Positions 1 through 5,356 of a stretch of DNA of 5,691 nt are shown piece after piece. The stretch is taken from contig JAEDGP010000101.1 in assembly GCA_016297405.1 (NCBI GenBank), forward strand, positions 1 to 5,691, written 5' to 3'. Numbering within the stretch: the first letter of the stretch is position 1; every line of letters starts with the position of its first letter. Below the pieces are notes generated by a model that saw nothing but the letters and a program-made list of their open reading frames with translations, ran no database searches and had not been told where the DNA came from. The position numbers and the translations under genes are program-made. Source of the stretch: Treponema sp. GTDB taxonomy: Bacteria > Spirochaetota > Spirochaetia > Treponematales > Treponemataceae.

Positions 1-221
1 TTCCACTGAACCTGTGTAGCTGCTGACTGGATTGTGATACCACGTTCACGTTCCAATTCCATGTTGTCCATAACAGCACCAACACCATCTTTACCACGAA
101 CTTCGTGGATAGCGTGAATCTTGTTACAGTAGAACAAGATACGTTCTGAAGTTGTTGTTTTACCTGAGTCAATGTGAGCACTGATACCGATATTTCTTAC
201 TTTTGAAATATCCCAAGCCAT
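1..221 (-). CDS. fusA: Elongation factor G, N-terminal fragment (spirochaetal/mitochondrial-type EF-G)
   Basis: This is the first 73 codons of a translational GTPase; the rest lies beyond the left edge. EF-G drives GTP-dependent translocation on the ribosome in the cytosol. The G1 P-loop is AHIDSGKTT at residues 15-23 and the switch I motif RGIT is near residues 60-63, within an ELERERGITI segment. A Ser replaces the Ala usual in bacterial EF-G (AHIDAGKTT). From memory this, with the following FYCNKIHAIHEV stretch, marks the spirochaete/mitochondrial-like branch (spdEFG1/mtEFG1). That branch is a translocase, whereas its paralogue spdEFG2 is thought to act in ribosome recycling. The start is fixed by AAGAGG seven bases upstream and by the usual MAWDISKVRNIGISAH beginning. 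Codons favour GGT, CGT, GAA and AAC, as expected for a highly expressed gene and unlike the neighbours. Assignment to EF-G is firm; which paralogue it is cannot be settled from 73 residues. Confidence 0.93.
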   Translation of the reverse strand, partial: MAWDISKVRNIGISAHIDSGKTTTSERILFYCNKIHAIHEVRGKDGVGAVMDNMELERERGITIQSAATQVQW

Positions 222-228
222 ATTAATA

Positions 229-234
229 CCTCTT
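229..234 (-). promoter_or_regulatory. Shine-Dalgarno sequence of EF-G
   Basis: AAGAGG on the minus strand, with a seven-base spacer before the ATG at 221. It fixes the EF-G start. It also shows that this genome does use Shine-Dalgarno sites, which makes their absence before trxB and tapT meaningful. Confidence 0.8.
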
Positions 235-235
235 T

Positions 236-264
236 AAAAAAAATTACAAGATTAGTTTTGTAAT
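236..264 (-). terminator. AT-rich intrinsic terminator after tapT
   Basis: On the minus strand ATTACAA (264-258) pairs with TTGTAAT (249-243) across an eight-base loop, and a run of eight T follows (243-236, the first being the last base of the stem). It lies 66 bases after the tapT stop and is well placed to end the trxB-glycosidase-tapT message. The stem is only seven pairs with a single G-C pair, so it would be weak. It ends immediately before the EF-G Shine-Dalgarno site. Confidence 0.5.
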
Positions 265-291
265 ATTACAGTAATACAAGAAGTTGTTCAA
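263..291 (-). promoter_or_regulatory. Possible EF-G promoter
   Basis: TTGAAC (291-286) and TAATAT (268-263) on the minus strand are separated by 17 bases. Each matches the sigma-70 consensus at four of six positions. Transcription would begin near 256 and give a leader of about 35 bases carrying the AAGAGG site. The spacer is so AT-rich that other placements are possible. Confidence 0.35.
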
Positions 292-329
292 TAAGCAATG
301 AGTGGGAAAATATTTGCTGGAACTTATTA

Positions 330-1028
330 TTATCTGAGCTTTACGGGATGAAAATCGGGGAGTTCCCTGATGGTCTGATATCTCTGGTTTTTTGGGTGGA
401 GATCCGGGCGAATTCCAAGTATGCGTTCGTTTTCTGCAGTTAATTGATCGATTATCATTTTCTGAAAGACGTTCATCAATGGGGAAGGGTCGCATTCTTT
501 GTTTGCAAGGTTAAATGTCTGAAGTTCTTTAATAAGATAATAGCATGTTTCTATCGTGGAAACGCATTCTGGTTTGGGTTCTCTTTTGAAGGTGAATATT
601 GATCGATACTCGCCATAGAAACTGAGTTTTGGAAGTTCCAGCAGTCCGGGTGTTTTTTCGATGATCTTTCTTGAACAGAACCAGGTAGCATCTATGATGA
701 TGGCAAGTATTTTTTTGTTGCCTATAGCCTTGGGGAATCCTTCTTTCTTTGCGTTCCAGGCATCTTCCCCAGGATAAAGCAGAACGGGGTAATATTGCGG
801 ATCGTTTAGCAGCGTGTTGAGACGCTTGTCGTTTGTGAAATCGATGCCCATTATGATTTCGGAATCTTTTAGGGTAATGCGGCTCAGGCGACCGGTTCCT
901 GTTCGTTGCCGTTTTGCTTCTTTTGGATGCATGAGAAAAACGAATTTTATGCCAGAATCGATTTGTTTTGTGTATGCACAAAGGCAATTTGATTCTGGTC
1001 TAAAGCAGTCAGGACAACGGTAACTCAT
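330..1028 (-). CDS. tapT: DTW-domain tRNA-uridine aminocarboxypropyltransferase (TapT/YfiP-like)
   Basis: 232 residues, about the length of E. coli TapT (YfiP). Members of the family use S-adenosylmethionine to transfer an aminocarboxypropyl group to tRNA uridine, making acp3U (position 47 in E. coli); this is a cytosolic reaction. The N terminus has the family's cysteine cluster, CPDCFRPESNCLC, with C5, C8, C15 and C17, probably a zinc site. Next come MHPKEAKRQRTGTGRL (33-48), the signature DATW at D113-W116, YR at 141-142, and a REPKPECVSTIE segment (149-160) that matches the conserved R-x-P...STIE block. The protein looks complete, with no frameshift. It follows the glycosidase by 37 bases. 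The ATG has no Shine-Dalgarno sequence; instead an extended -10 promoter ends ten bases before it. The family call is firm. The exact tRNA and position modified are inferred from homologues. Confidence 0.88.
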   Translation of the reverse strand: MSYRCPDCFRPESNCLCAYTKQIDSGIKFVFLMHPKEAKRQRTGTGRLSRITLKDSEIIMGIDFTNDKRLNTLLNDPQYYPVLLYPGEDAWNAKKEGFPKAIGNKKILAIIIDATWFCSRKIIEKTPGLLELPKLSFYGEYRSIFTFKREPKPECVSTIETCYYLIKELQTFNLANKECDPSPLMNVFQKMIIDQLTAENERILGIRPDLHPKNQRYQTIRELPDFHPVKLR

Positions 1029-1038
1029 GATGGGATGG

Positions 1039-1047
1039 ATTATAGCA
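1039..1047 (-). promoter_or_regulatory. Extended -10 promoter immediately before tapT
   Basis: On the minus strand the sequence reads TGCTATAAT: a TGn extension plus a perfect -10 hexamer. No good -35 is seen, which is normal for extended -10 promoters. Only ten bases separate it from the ATG at 1028. Initiation at the A seven bases after the hexamer (1031) would leave a three-base leader. It could give tapT a transcript independent of trxB. Confidence 0.55.
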
Positions 1048-1065
1048 AATTTCCTGAAAAAGGTT

Positions 1066-2850
1066 CTACTGCTGTTCTGTAAATGGGAGCAGGCCTTTTA
1101 TGGAAATTTCGCCATTCATGGCCGCAAACATGGCTTCAAAAGTGTAGTTTGAATAGCTGTATCCAATGAGAATGTCAGAAGCCCAGGAAAGCTTGAATGC
1201 GTGGGTTGGGGTCATGATGGACATGACAATCACCCGCTTGTTCAAGTCTTTTAAGGTTTGTGCGATTTGGGAAGAGCGTTCATTTGCCACGCAGATAACT
1301 ATGGTGTCATAGTCCTTTGCTGTTTTTACGATGTTTTCCTTCATCCATTGGGTTTCATTGGGACCAAGTTCATAGTTGTAGCGGAATTCTCCGGCACCTG
1401 GATATCGTTTTTTTCCTTCTTCAAAGAATTTTGGAAAGGAGCCTGCCAGAAGCACTCTTCCAGCTTTGTCTGCGTTGATTGGAATCTGGCTCTGGCTGAA
1501 TAAGGTTATGGAGCGGCATGCCTGTTCAAGAAAGAATTTATGACCATCCTTGTCTGGGATGAACTGCCCGATTGTATTTGGGTTTGGATATAGAGGGGCA
1601 GGATCTTTGCCTTTGAAGTATTGCAGCTTGGCAAGAATGACTCTGTATGCTGCGTCCTGAATTCTGGCTCTGAATGCGGAGTCTTTTTTCATAGCAGCCA
1701 GGTTTGCGGTCCAGAGAGGGTCTTCCAGCTGGGCAGTTTTGGAAGAAAGAATGATGTCGTTTCCGGCAGTGATGGCCATGTGGAATGCGCTTGACAGAGA
1801 TCCTGCGTAGGTAGTTGCGCCATTCATTGTCATGTCGTCGGTAATAATAAGTCCCTGATAGCCTAACTGTTTTCGAAGCAGATCTTGCAGAAAGTAGCTT
1901 GAAAGGGAAGCGGGGCATCCGCTTGGTTCTATTTTTGGAAAGGACAGATGGCCGCTCATTATGGCAGGAATCTTGAAATCAATCAGATGCTTGAAAGGAA
2001 TTAGTTCCCTGTTCTTGAATGTGTCGAAATCAATTTCTATTTCCGGACGGTGTATGTGAGAGTCGAATCTGGTGTCTCCGTGGCCTGGAAAGTGCTTTGC
2101 TGTAGGAATGACACCTGCGGCCATGCTTCCTGAAGCCCATGCGATTCCAAGAATTCCGGCTTTTTCAGGGTCTTCGCCAAATGATCTGGTTCCGATGATT
2201 GTGGAATCCTGGTTTGTGAAGAGGTCTACGGTTGGGGCGAAATTCATATTGATGCCAAGGGCTTTTATTTCGCGGCTGATGTAGAATGCACTGTACCATG
2301 CGTCAGCCGGATAGCCTGAAGCGCCGATTGCCATATTGCCTGGTGTGTTTGCACATTCGCCTTTGACATGGCGAATCCAGCCGCCTTCCTGGTCGGTAGC
2401 CACAAAAAGAGGAATCTTGAATTTGCGGCTTGCGGCAGATTTTTGCAGTGCAGTTATTGATTTTGCTACAAGTTTAATATTTTCAGTGTTCCATCCAAAA
2501 ACTTTTACACTTCCAAGACCTATGTTTCCTACCCATTGGAACAGAATGTCTTCGGGTTCGGCGCCGGCCCATCCAAACATGAGGATTTGGGAGTACAATT
2601 CTCTGTCGGACATTCTGCTGACCATTGCTGCAGCAAGTGTTTCGTTTGGATAGTTGCTCCAGAAATTTATATCTTCTGGAAGGGATTGGGAAGCGTCATA
2701 AAATCTGTCTTGTTCCTGGTAATTTTCCTGTAAATCTATGGAAATCTGAGAAAATGCAGCAGCGGTAAAAAGAAAGAGAAAAAATAGTGCCGCAAAAAGT
2801 CTTTTTTTGAACTCGGATTGTGATTTGAAGATGTCCTGGTAAGCTTTCAT
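1066..2850 (-). CDS. Exported glycoside hydrolase family 3 protein, NagZ-like beta-N-acetylhexosaminidase
   Basis: 594 residues. After a charged start, a hydrophobic stretch (about 18-33) ends in AAAFSQ, a plausible signal peptidase I site. There is no lipobox cysteine, so a periplasmic or secreted enzyme is expected. The family 3 barrel follows, with DQEGG (153-157), KHFPGHGDT (252-260), the DSH dyad (D263, H265) and ITDDM, whose D338 matches the NagZ nucleophile. The Asp-His dyad is the hallmark of NagZ-type enzymes, which remove N-acetylglucosamine, for instance from muropeptides. About residues 440-594 form the second family 3 domain, as in the two-domain enzymes of Gram-positives; E. coli NagZ lacks it. 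In most NagZ proteins DQEGG is followed by Arg; here it is Trp158. The start overlaps the trxB stop as TAATG and is preceded by GGAGAA, so translation is probably coupled. A peptidoglycan substrate is likely but not proven; chitin or glycan fragments are alternatives. Confidence 0.88.
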   Translation of the reverse strand: MKAYQDIFKSQSEFKKRLFAALFFLFLFTAAAFSQISIDLQENYQEQDRFYDASQSLPEDINFWSNYPNETLAAAMVSRMSDRELYSQILMFGWAGAEPEDILFQWVGNIGLGSVKVFGWNTENIKLVAKSITALQKSAASRKFKIPLFVATDQEGGWIRHVKGECANTPGNMAIGASGYPADAWYSAFYISREIKALGINMNFAPTVDLFTNQDSTIIGTRSFGEDPEKAGILGIAWASGSMAAGVIPTAKHFPGHGDTRFDSHIHRPEIEIDFDTFKNRELIPFKHLIDFKIPAIMSGHLSFPKIEPSGCPASLSSYFLQDLLRKQLGYQGLIITDDMTMNGATTYAGSLSSAFHMAITAGNDIILSSKTAQLEDPLWTANLAAMKKDSAFRARIQDAAYRVILAKLQYFKGKDPAPLYPNPNTIGQFIPDKDGHKFFLEQACRSITLFSQSQIPINADKAGRVLLAGSFPKFFEEGKKRYPGAGEFRYNYELGPNETQWMKENIVKTAKDYDTIVICVANERSSQIAQTLKDLNKRVIVMSIMTPTHAFKLSWASDILIGYSYSNYTFEAMFAAMNGEISIKGLLPFTEQQ

Positions 2851-3788
2851 TAGTTTTCTCCATCAAGGTTTTGTATGTATTCCCAGGCGGAATGAGCAGC
2901 AATTGCTCCGTCTGCAGCGGCAGTTATGATTTGACGAAGAGGTTTTGATCGCACGTCACCGGCGCAATACAGCCCTGGAACAGGTGTTTCCATCTTTTCG
3001 TTTGTGATTATGTAGCCGCTTTTGTCTTTTGGAAGAATGTCAATCAGTTTGTTTTGAGGTTCCATTCCGACGAATATGAATACAGCATTTGTTTTCAGAT
3101 TCTGGGTTTTTCCCGATTGTGTGTTTAGAATTGTTATTGAATCGACCACAGAAGGGCCGCTTTTGCTGCCATTTATGCTTTTTGCAACGCAGTTGTACAT
3201 GATCTGTATGTTGTCCTTTGCATTTATTCGTTGTGCAGTTACATTTTGGCAGCGAAGTGTGTTCCGGCGGTGGATGATTGTAACTTGGGATGCAATTGAG
3301 GAAAGGTATAATGCTTCGGTGCAGGCAGAATCGCCGCCGCCTATTACAACTACTTCCTTTCCGCAAAAGAAAGGACCATCGCAAACTGCACAGTAAGAAA
3401 CTCCTGCTCCGTACAGTTCTTTTTCTCCTGGAATATTCAGTGTTTTGTGCTGAGCTCCGGTTGCAAGTAATACAGCTTTTGCAAGTATTTCGCCTTTGTC
3501 TGTTTTTATATAGAAAAAGTCTTTCTTTTTGTCGATTGAAATTACCTGGAGCTGGATGATTTTTGCGCCAAAAGCTTTTGCTTGTTTTTCAAGGTTCTGC
3601 GAAAAGTCTGCTCCTGAAACTGCTGGAAAAAGGCCCGGATAGTTTTCCAGGTCGTAGATTTGGAGTGCCTGCCCTCCTGATTTTGATTGATCGGCAACAA
3701 GGATACTGAGTGCAGATCTGGCACCGTAGAGCGCTGCGCTAAGACCTGCTGCTCCGGAACCTATGATAAACAAATCCACTTTTTCCAT
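2850..3788 (-). CDS. trxB: Thioredoxin reductase
   Basis: 312 residues, the normal length for the low-molecular-weight, FAD-containing NADPH enzyme that reduces thioredoxin in the cytosol. The FAD fold starts with IIGSGAAG (8-15). The redox pair is CAVC (C133 and C136) followed by DG; CATC is commoner, but this variation falls between the two cysteines. The NADPH fold has VVVIGGGDSA (146-155), and HRR at 173-175 with R179 matches the pattern that binds the NADPH phosphate. The C-terminal FAD motif GLYCAGDV is at 272-279, followed by RQIITAAADGAIAA. Nothing is missing. It is the first gene of the trxB-glycosidase-tapT unit. The ATG has no Shine-Dalgarno sequence and lies seven bases after an extended -10 promoter, so the message is probably leaderless. 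Ferredoxin/flavodoxin reductases of similar fold are excluded by the CxxC pair. Confidence 0.95.
   Translation of the reverse strand: MEKVDLFIIGSGAAGLSAALYGARSALSILVADQSKSGGQALQIYDLENYPGLFPAVSGADFSQNLEKQAKAFGAKIIQLQVISIDKKKDFFYIKTDKGEILAKAVLLATGAQHKTLNIPGEKELYGAGVSYCAVCDGPFFCGKEVVVIGGGDSACTEALYLSSIASQVTIIHRRNTLRCQNVTAQRINAKDNIQIMYNCVAKSINGSKSGPSVVDSITILNTQSGKTQNLKTNAVFIFVGMEPQNKLIDILPKDKSGYIITNEKMETPVPGLYCAGDVRSKPLRQIITAAADGAIAAHSAWEYIQNLDGEN
2856..2861 (-). promoter_or_regulatory. Shine-Dalgarno sequence of the glycosidase, inside the end of trxB
   Basis: GGAGAA on the minus strand, five bases before the ATG at 2850 and within the last codons of trxB. Together with the TAATG stop/start overlap it fixes the glycosidase start and indicates translational coupling. 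Confidence 0.75.
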
Positions 3789-3795
3789 GATTCAG

Positions 3796-3804
3796 ATTAT
3801 ACCA
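3796..3804 (-). promoter_or_regulatory. Extended -10 promoter of trxB, predicted leaderless start
   Basis: On the minus strand the sequence reads TGGTATAAT, a TGn extension with a perfect -10 hexamer. Upstream is a T-rich tract shared with the preceding terminator and no recognisable -35. The hexamer ends seven bases before the ATG at 3788, so the expected first transcribed base is the A of the ATG. No AGGAG-like sequence is present in those seven bases. Confidence 0.7.
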
Positions 3805-3815
3805 ATAAAAAACGT

Positions 3816-3852
3816 AAAAAAAAAGGAGCTGTTCGCTTTTTGGAACAGCTCC
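3816..3852 (-). terminator. Strong intrinsic terminator upstream of trxB
   Basis: On the minus strand a perfect ten-pair stem, GGAGCTGTTC (3852-3843) with GAACAGCTCC (3834-3825), has an eight-base loop and is followed by nine T (3824-3816). It is the strongest terminator in the window. No protein gene lies just upstream on this strand; the nearest gene is tRNA-Cys, which already has a terminator. It insulates trxB from upstream transcription and may also be the 3' end of a short RNA. Confidence 0.85.
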
Positions 3853-3924
3853 ATATATATGAAACAGGCTGCGGCTTTGCCATGACCAGCCTGGAAGAGT
3901 TTATCGGTACGTTGACCGATAAAA
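3816..3924 (-). ncRNA. Candidate small RNA between tRNA-Cys and trxB (speculative)
   Basis: Reading the minus strand after the tRNA terminator, three stem-loops follow. The first is TTATCGGT/ACCGATAA with a six-base loop (3922-3901). The second is CAGGCT/AGCCTG (3893-3865), enclosing an inner GGC-AAA-GCC hairpin. The third is the ten-pair terminator stem with nine T (3852-3816). The layout resembles a roughly 100-base small RNA with its own terminator, and it explains why a strong terminator stands here without a gene before it. I found no convincing promoter: the best match, TTTACA 17 bases from TATCGG, is poor at -10. The RNA might instead be processed from tRNA-Cys readthrough. It matches no RNA family I know, and the 5' end is a guess. 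Confidence 0.3.
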
Positions 3925-3962
3925 AAAGGATTGCCCGTTGTAAAAACTTCAAGCAATCCTTT
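3921..3962 (-). terminator. Intrinsic terminator of tRNA-Cys
   Basis: On the minus strand AAAGGATTGC (3962-3953) pairs perfectly with GCAATCCTTT (3934-3925) across an 18-base loop; the T run continues to 3921. It begins four bases after the tRNA discriminator base. The last T bases also form the start of the next stem (3922-3901), so the two structures abut. Confidence 0.75.
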
Positions 3963-3965
3963 AAG

Positions 3966-4037
3966 AGGTGTGGATAGGAGTTGAACCTACCAATAGCGGT
4001 TTTGCAGACCGATCCCTTACCGCTTGGGTACCACACC
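3966..4037 (-). tRNA. tRNA-Cys, anticodon GCA
   Basis: On the minus strand the 72 bases fold as a tRNA. The acceptor is a perfect seven-pair GGTGTGG/CCACACC. The D stem is CCC/GGG with an AAGCGGTAA loop. The anticodon loop is CTGCAAA with anticodon GCA, the variable loop has five bases (TATTG), and the T loop is TTCAACT. The discriminator is T (U73), the identity base for cysteine. The closing pair of the anticodon stem, bases 27 and 43, is a T-C mismatch; other pairs in that stem are canonical. CCA is not encoded, since CTCT follows the discriminator, so CCA addition by nucleotidyltransferase is needed. Bases 1-7 begin about five bases after the predicted transcription start. A terminator follows directly, so this is a single-gene unit. 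Confidence 0.96.
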
Positions 4038-4048
4038 GTGATTGGACA

Positions 4049-4077
4049 AATATATCAGAATAGAAAAATCTTGTCTA
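4049..4077 (-). promoter_or_regulatory. Sigma-70 promoter of tRNA-Cys
   Basis: On the minus strand TAGACA (4077-4072, five of six) and TATATT (4054-4049, five of six) are 17 bases apart. A TGA just before the -10 gives a TGn extension. Initiation near 4042 would leave about five bases before the mature tRNA end at 4037. This is the best complete promoter in the window. Confidence 0.75.
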
Positions 4078-4103
4078 GTGGAGATATATGTTTTTTTGGA
4101 ATT

Positions 4104-4658
4104 TTATTTTTTTTTCAGGTCGGACCTTAGCTCCAGGATTTTGCTGATAAATTCCAGCTTTTCTTCATGGCTATGGAAGAGAAAACTTTGGATGTTGCCA
4201 TTGAGTTTTTTTATTATTAGAGAAGTTTTGTCAAAATATTCTTTGTCGCTTTCTGAAGCATGGATTTCAGGAATGGCAGCAATCTCTTTTACAGGAAGGA
4301 CGGTGGAGTTTGCGATTATGCAGTTTTTGTAAAGCCCTTCGTGCCCAAGGAAAGAAAGTTCTTTTGTGGAAATGAACGTTCCCATAAGAGCGCAACCGGC
4401 TACAACCAGATTCATCATTAAGCCAAAGGATTTGAAGGCGCAAAGTCCAATCAGACTGGCGCATACCGTCATGATCAGATAGTCATTTGCGGCTTTTGAT
4501 TTTGGTAGACGGGCAATGAGTTCGCCGGCTTTTTTCAATCCTGCCTTTCTTCTGAATGGAATTGACAGGATGATAGCCAGATATAATATGCCGCTGGCAA
4601 TTGCGATTATGATTTTGTTTTCCATAATAGTTTGTTTGTTGCCGTAAAGCCGGAACAT
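4104..4658 (-). CDS. Small membrane protein of unknown function, three predicted membrane segments
   Basis: I do not recognise this family. With the start at 4658 it has 184 residues. Hydrophobic segments lie at about 15-34 (IIIAIASGILYLAIILSI), 60-76 and 78-97. A basic RRKAGLKK stretch after the first suggests a cytosolic loop. About 85 soluble residues follow; EGLYKNCIIANSTVLPVKEI (106-125) has the look of a small beta-rich, PH-like domain seen in some bacterial membrane proteins, which is only a resemblance. The C terminus is charged and probably helical, ending in KKK. It follows the NUDIX gene in the same unit, eight bases after that stop. The start is uncertain: GGAG touches the ATG at 4658 with no spacer; an ATG at 4625 lacks a Shine-Dalgarno site but begins right before the first membrane segment; a TTG at 4694 would overlap the NUDIX gene. 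No terminator follows, so readthrough into tRNA-Cys is possible. Confidence 0.75.
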   Translation of the reverse strand: MFRLYGNKQTIMENKIIIAIASGILYLAIILSIPFRRKAGLKKAGELIARLPKSKAANDYLIMTVCASLIGLCAFKSFGLMMNLVVAGCALMGTFISTKELSFLGHEGLYKNCIIANSTVLPVKEIAAIPEIHASESDKEYFDKTSLIIKKLNGNIQSFLFHSHEEKLEFISKILELRSDLKKK

Positions 4659-4666
4659 CTCCTTTT

Positions 4667-5251
4667 TTATTGGTTTGATTTGCTTTTGAGCCAAAGACTT
4701 AAAGTTTTTTTTGCAGATTCGAATGCCAATGGCAAAGAATCCACGTCTGACTGGCTTTTGACCTTGCAGGCTACAAAAGATGAAACTTCCGATTTCTGGT
4801 TGTGTAAGCTTTTGATGAGTTTTTCAATTGATGCTGTTTGATCTGTTTCATTTTTGTCATTGGAGCCGAGTTTAGCAGTAAAGAAAAGATCGCAGGTTTT
4901 GTACAGGACGCCTTTGTATTCGTAATTATTTGGAAACGAACATAGATAAGTTGCTTGTTTTGGGGTAAATCCGGTTTCTTCCTGGCATTCCCTTATTACG
5001 GCATGTTCGGCAGTTTCATCCTGGTCGCAGAACCCTCCTGGTAACGCCAGGAAACCTTTTCTGGGCTGCTTTGCGCGAACTTCCAGCAGGATGTTGTCTT
5101 CGTCATCGTAAAGAATGATTCCAACTGCACAGGCAACGTTGTTGTAAAGTGTGTAGCCGCATTCAGCGCATTTCCATTTTCTGTTATCCAGGTAAGAAAT
5201 ATTGTCGCTTCTGCATATTGGACAAAAGTTGAATTCATTTTGTTTTTTCAT
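4667..5251 (-). CDS. NUDIX hydrolase with N-terminal zinc ribbon
   Basis: 194 residues. NUDIX enzymes cleave nucleoside diphosphates linked to another group, such as ADP-ribose, NADH or damaged nucleotides, using a metal held by the Nudix-box glutamates. Here the N terminus is a zinc ribbon with two CxxC pairs (C10, C13 and C28, C31). The complete Nudix box follows at about 73-95, with GGFCDQDE, then RECQEETGF, which fits Gx5Ex7REUxEExGU at every position. A PNNYEYKG...TCDLFF block after it resembles NUDIX proteins often labelled ADP-ribose pyrophosphatase. NudC also pairs a zinc ribbon with a Nudix box, but its SQPWPFPxS motif is absent, so NADH is not the obvious substrate. I chose the ATG at 5251 because GGAG sits six bases before it; an ATG at 5263 adds four residues but lacks a Shine-Dalgarno site. 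The substrate cannot be read from the sequence. Confidence 0.88.
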   Translation of the reverse strand: MKKQNEFNFCPICRSDNISYLDNRKWKCAECGYTLYNNVACAVGIILYDDEDNILLEVRAKQPRKGFLALPGGFCDQDETAEHAVIRECQEETGFTPKQATYLCSFPNNYEYKGVLYKTCDLFFTAKLGSNDKNETDQTASIEKLIKSLHNQKSEVSSFVACKVKSQSDVDSLPLAFESAKKTLSLWLKSKSNQ

Positions 5252-5257
5252 TGAAGA

Positions 5258-5261
5258 CTCC
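5258..5261 (-). promoter_or_regulatory. Shine-Dalgarno sequence deciding the NUDIX start
   Basis: GGAG on the minus strand, six bases before the ATG at 5251. The in-frame ATG twelve bases earlier (5263) has only a pyrimidine- and A-rich sequence before it, so 5251 is preferred. Confidence 0.6.
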
Positions 5262-5281
5262 ATTATGCGTTGGTTTGAATG

Positions 5282-5310
5282 ATTTTATAAAGGATTTTGA
5301 TTTTGGACAA
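5282..5310 (-). promoter_or_regulatory. Probable promoter of the NUDIX/membrane-protein unit
   Basis: TTGTCC (5310-5305) and TAAAAT (5287-5282) on the minus strand, 17 bases apart; a TATAAA overlaps the -10 two bases upstream. Initiation near 5275 gives a leader of about 24 bases that includes the GGAG site at 5258-5261. Local AT richness makes chance matches likely. Confidence 0.45.
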
Positions 5311-5335
5311 TTAATGCAGTGGATTGTTTTTTTTG

Positions 5336-5344
5336 TGTGTAAAA
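5336..5344 (-). promoter_or_regulatory. DnaA box (relaxed consensus)
   Basis: TTTTACACA on the minus strand fits the TTWTNCACA consensus at all positions. It lies 12 bases from the perfect box at 5357-5365 and in the same orientation. Confidence 0.35.
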
Positions 5345-5356
5345 ATGTGATTTATT

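Noticed and set aside
244..495. Minus-strand frame of 83 codons at the end of tapT.
   Set aside because: It overlaps tapT out of frame and runs into the terminator; the composition and residues look like a shadow of the real gene.
1538..1918. Minus-strand frame of 126 codons inside the glycosidase, and similar long frames at 529-987, 3040-3384 and 4996-5238.
   Set aside because: All lie inside well-supported conserved genes in another frame and give low-complexity, Arg/Ser/His-rich translations without domains.
3865..3893. Resemblance of the middle stem-loop to the conserved core of signal recognition particle (4.5S) RNA, with GGTCA on one side and GCAGCC on the other.
   Set aside because: The nearly invariant GGAA loop and the AGCAG/CAGG internal loop are missing, the hairpin loop is AAA, and the flanks do not extend the helix as in SRP RNA.
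3816..3962. T-box or other riboswitch controlling trxB, suggested by tRNA-Cys and a terminator upstream.
   Set aside because: No T-box sequence or specifier loop, nor the conserved core of a riboswitch I know, is visible, and a strong promoter between the terminator and trxB makes attenuation unnecessary.
3687..3977. Plus-strand reading frame of 96 codons across the trxB start and the stem-loop region.
   Set aside because: It runs antisense through trxB, the promoter, two terminators and part of tRNA-Cys, with no ribosome binding site; its openness is incidental.
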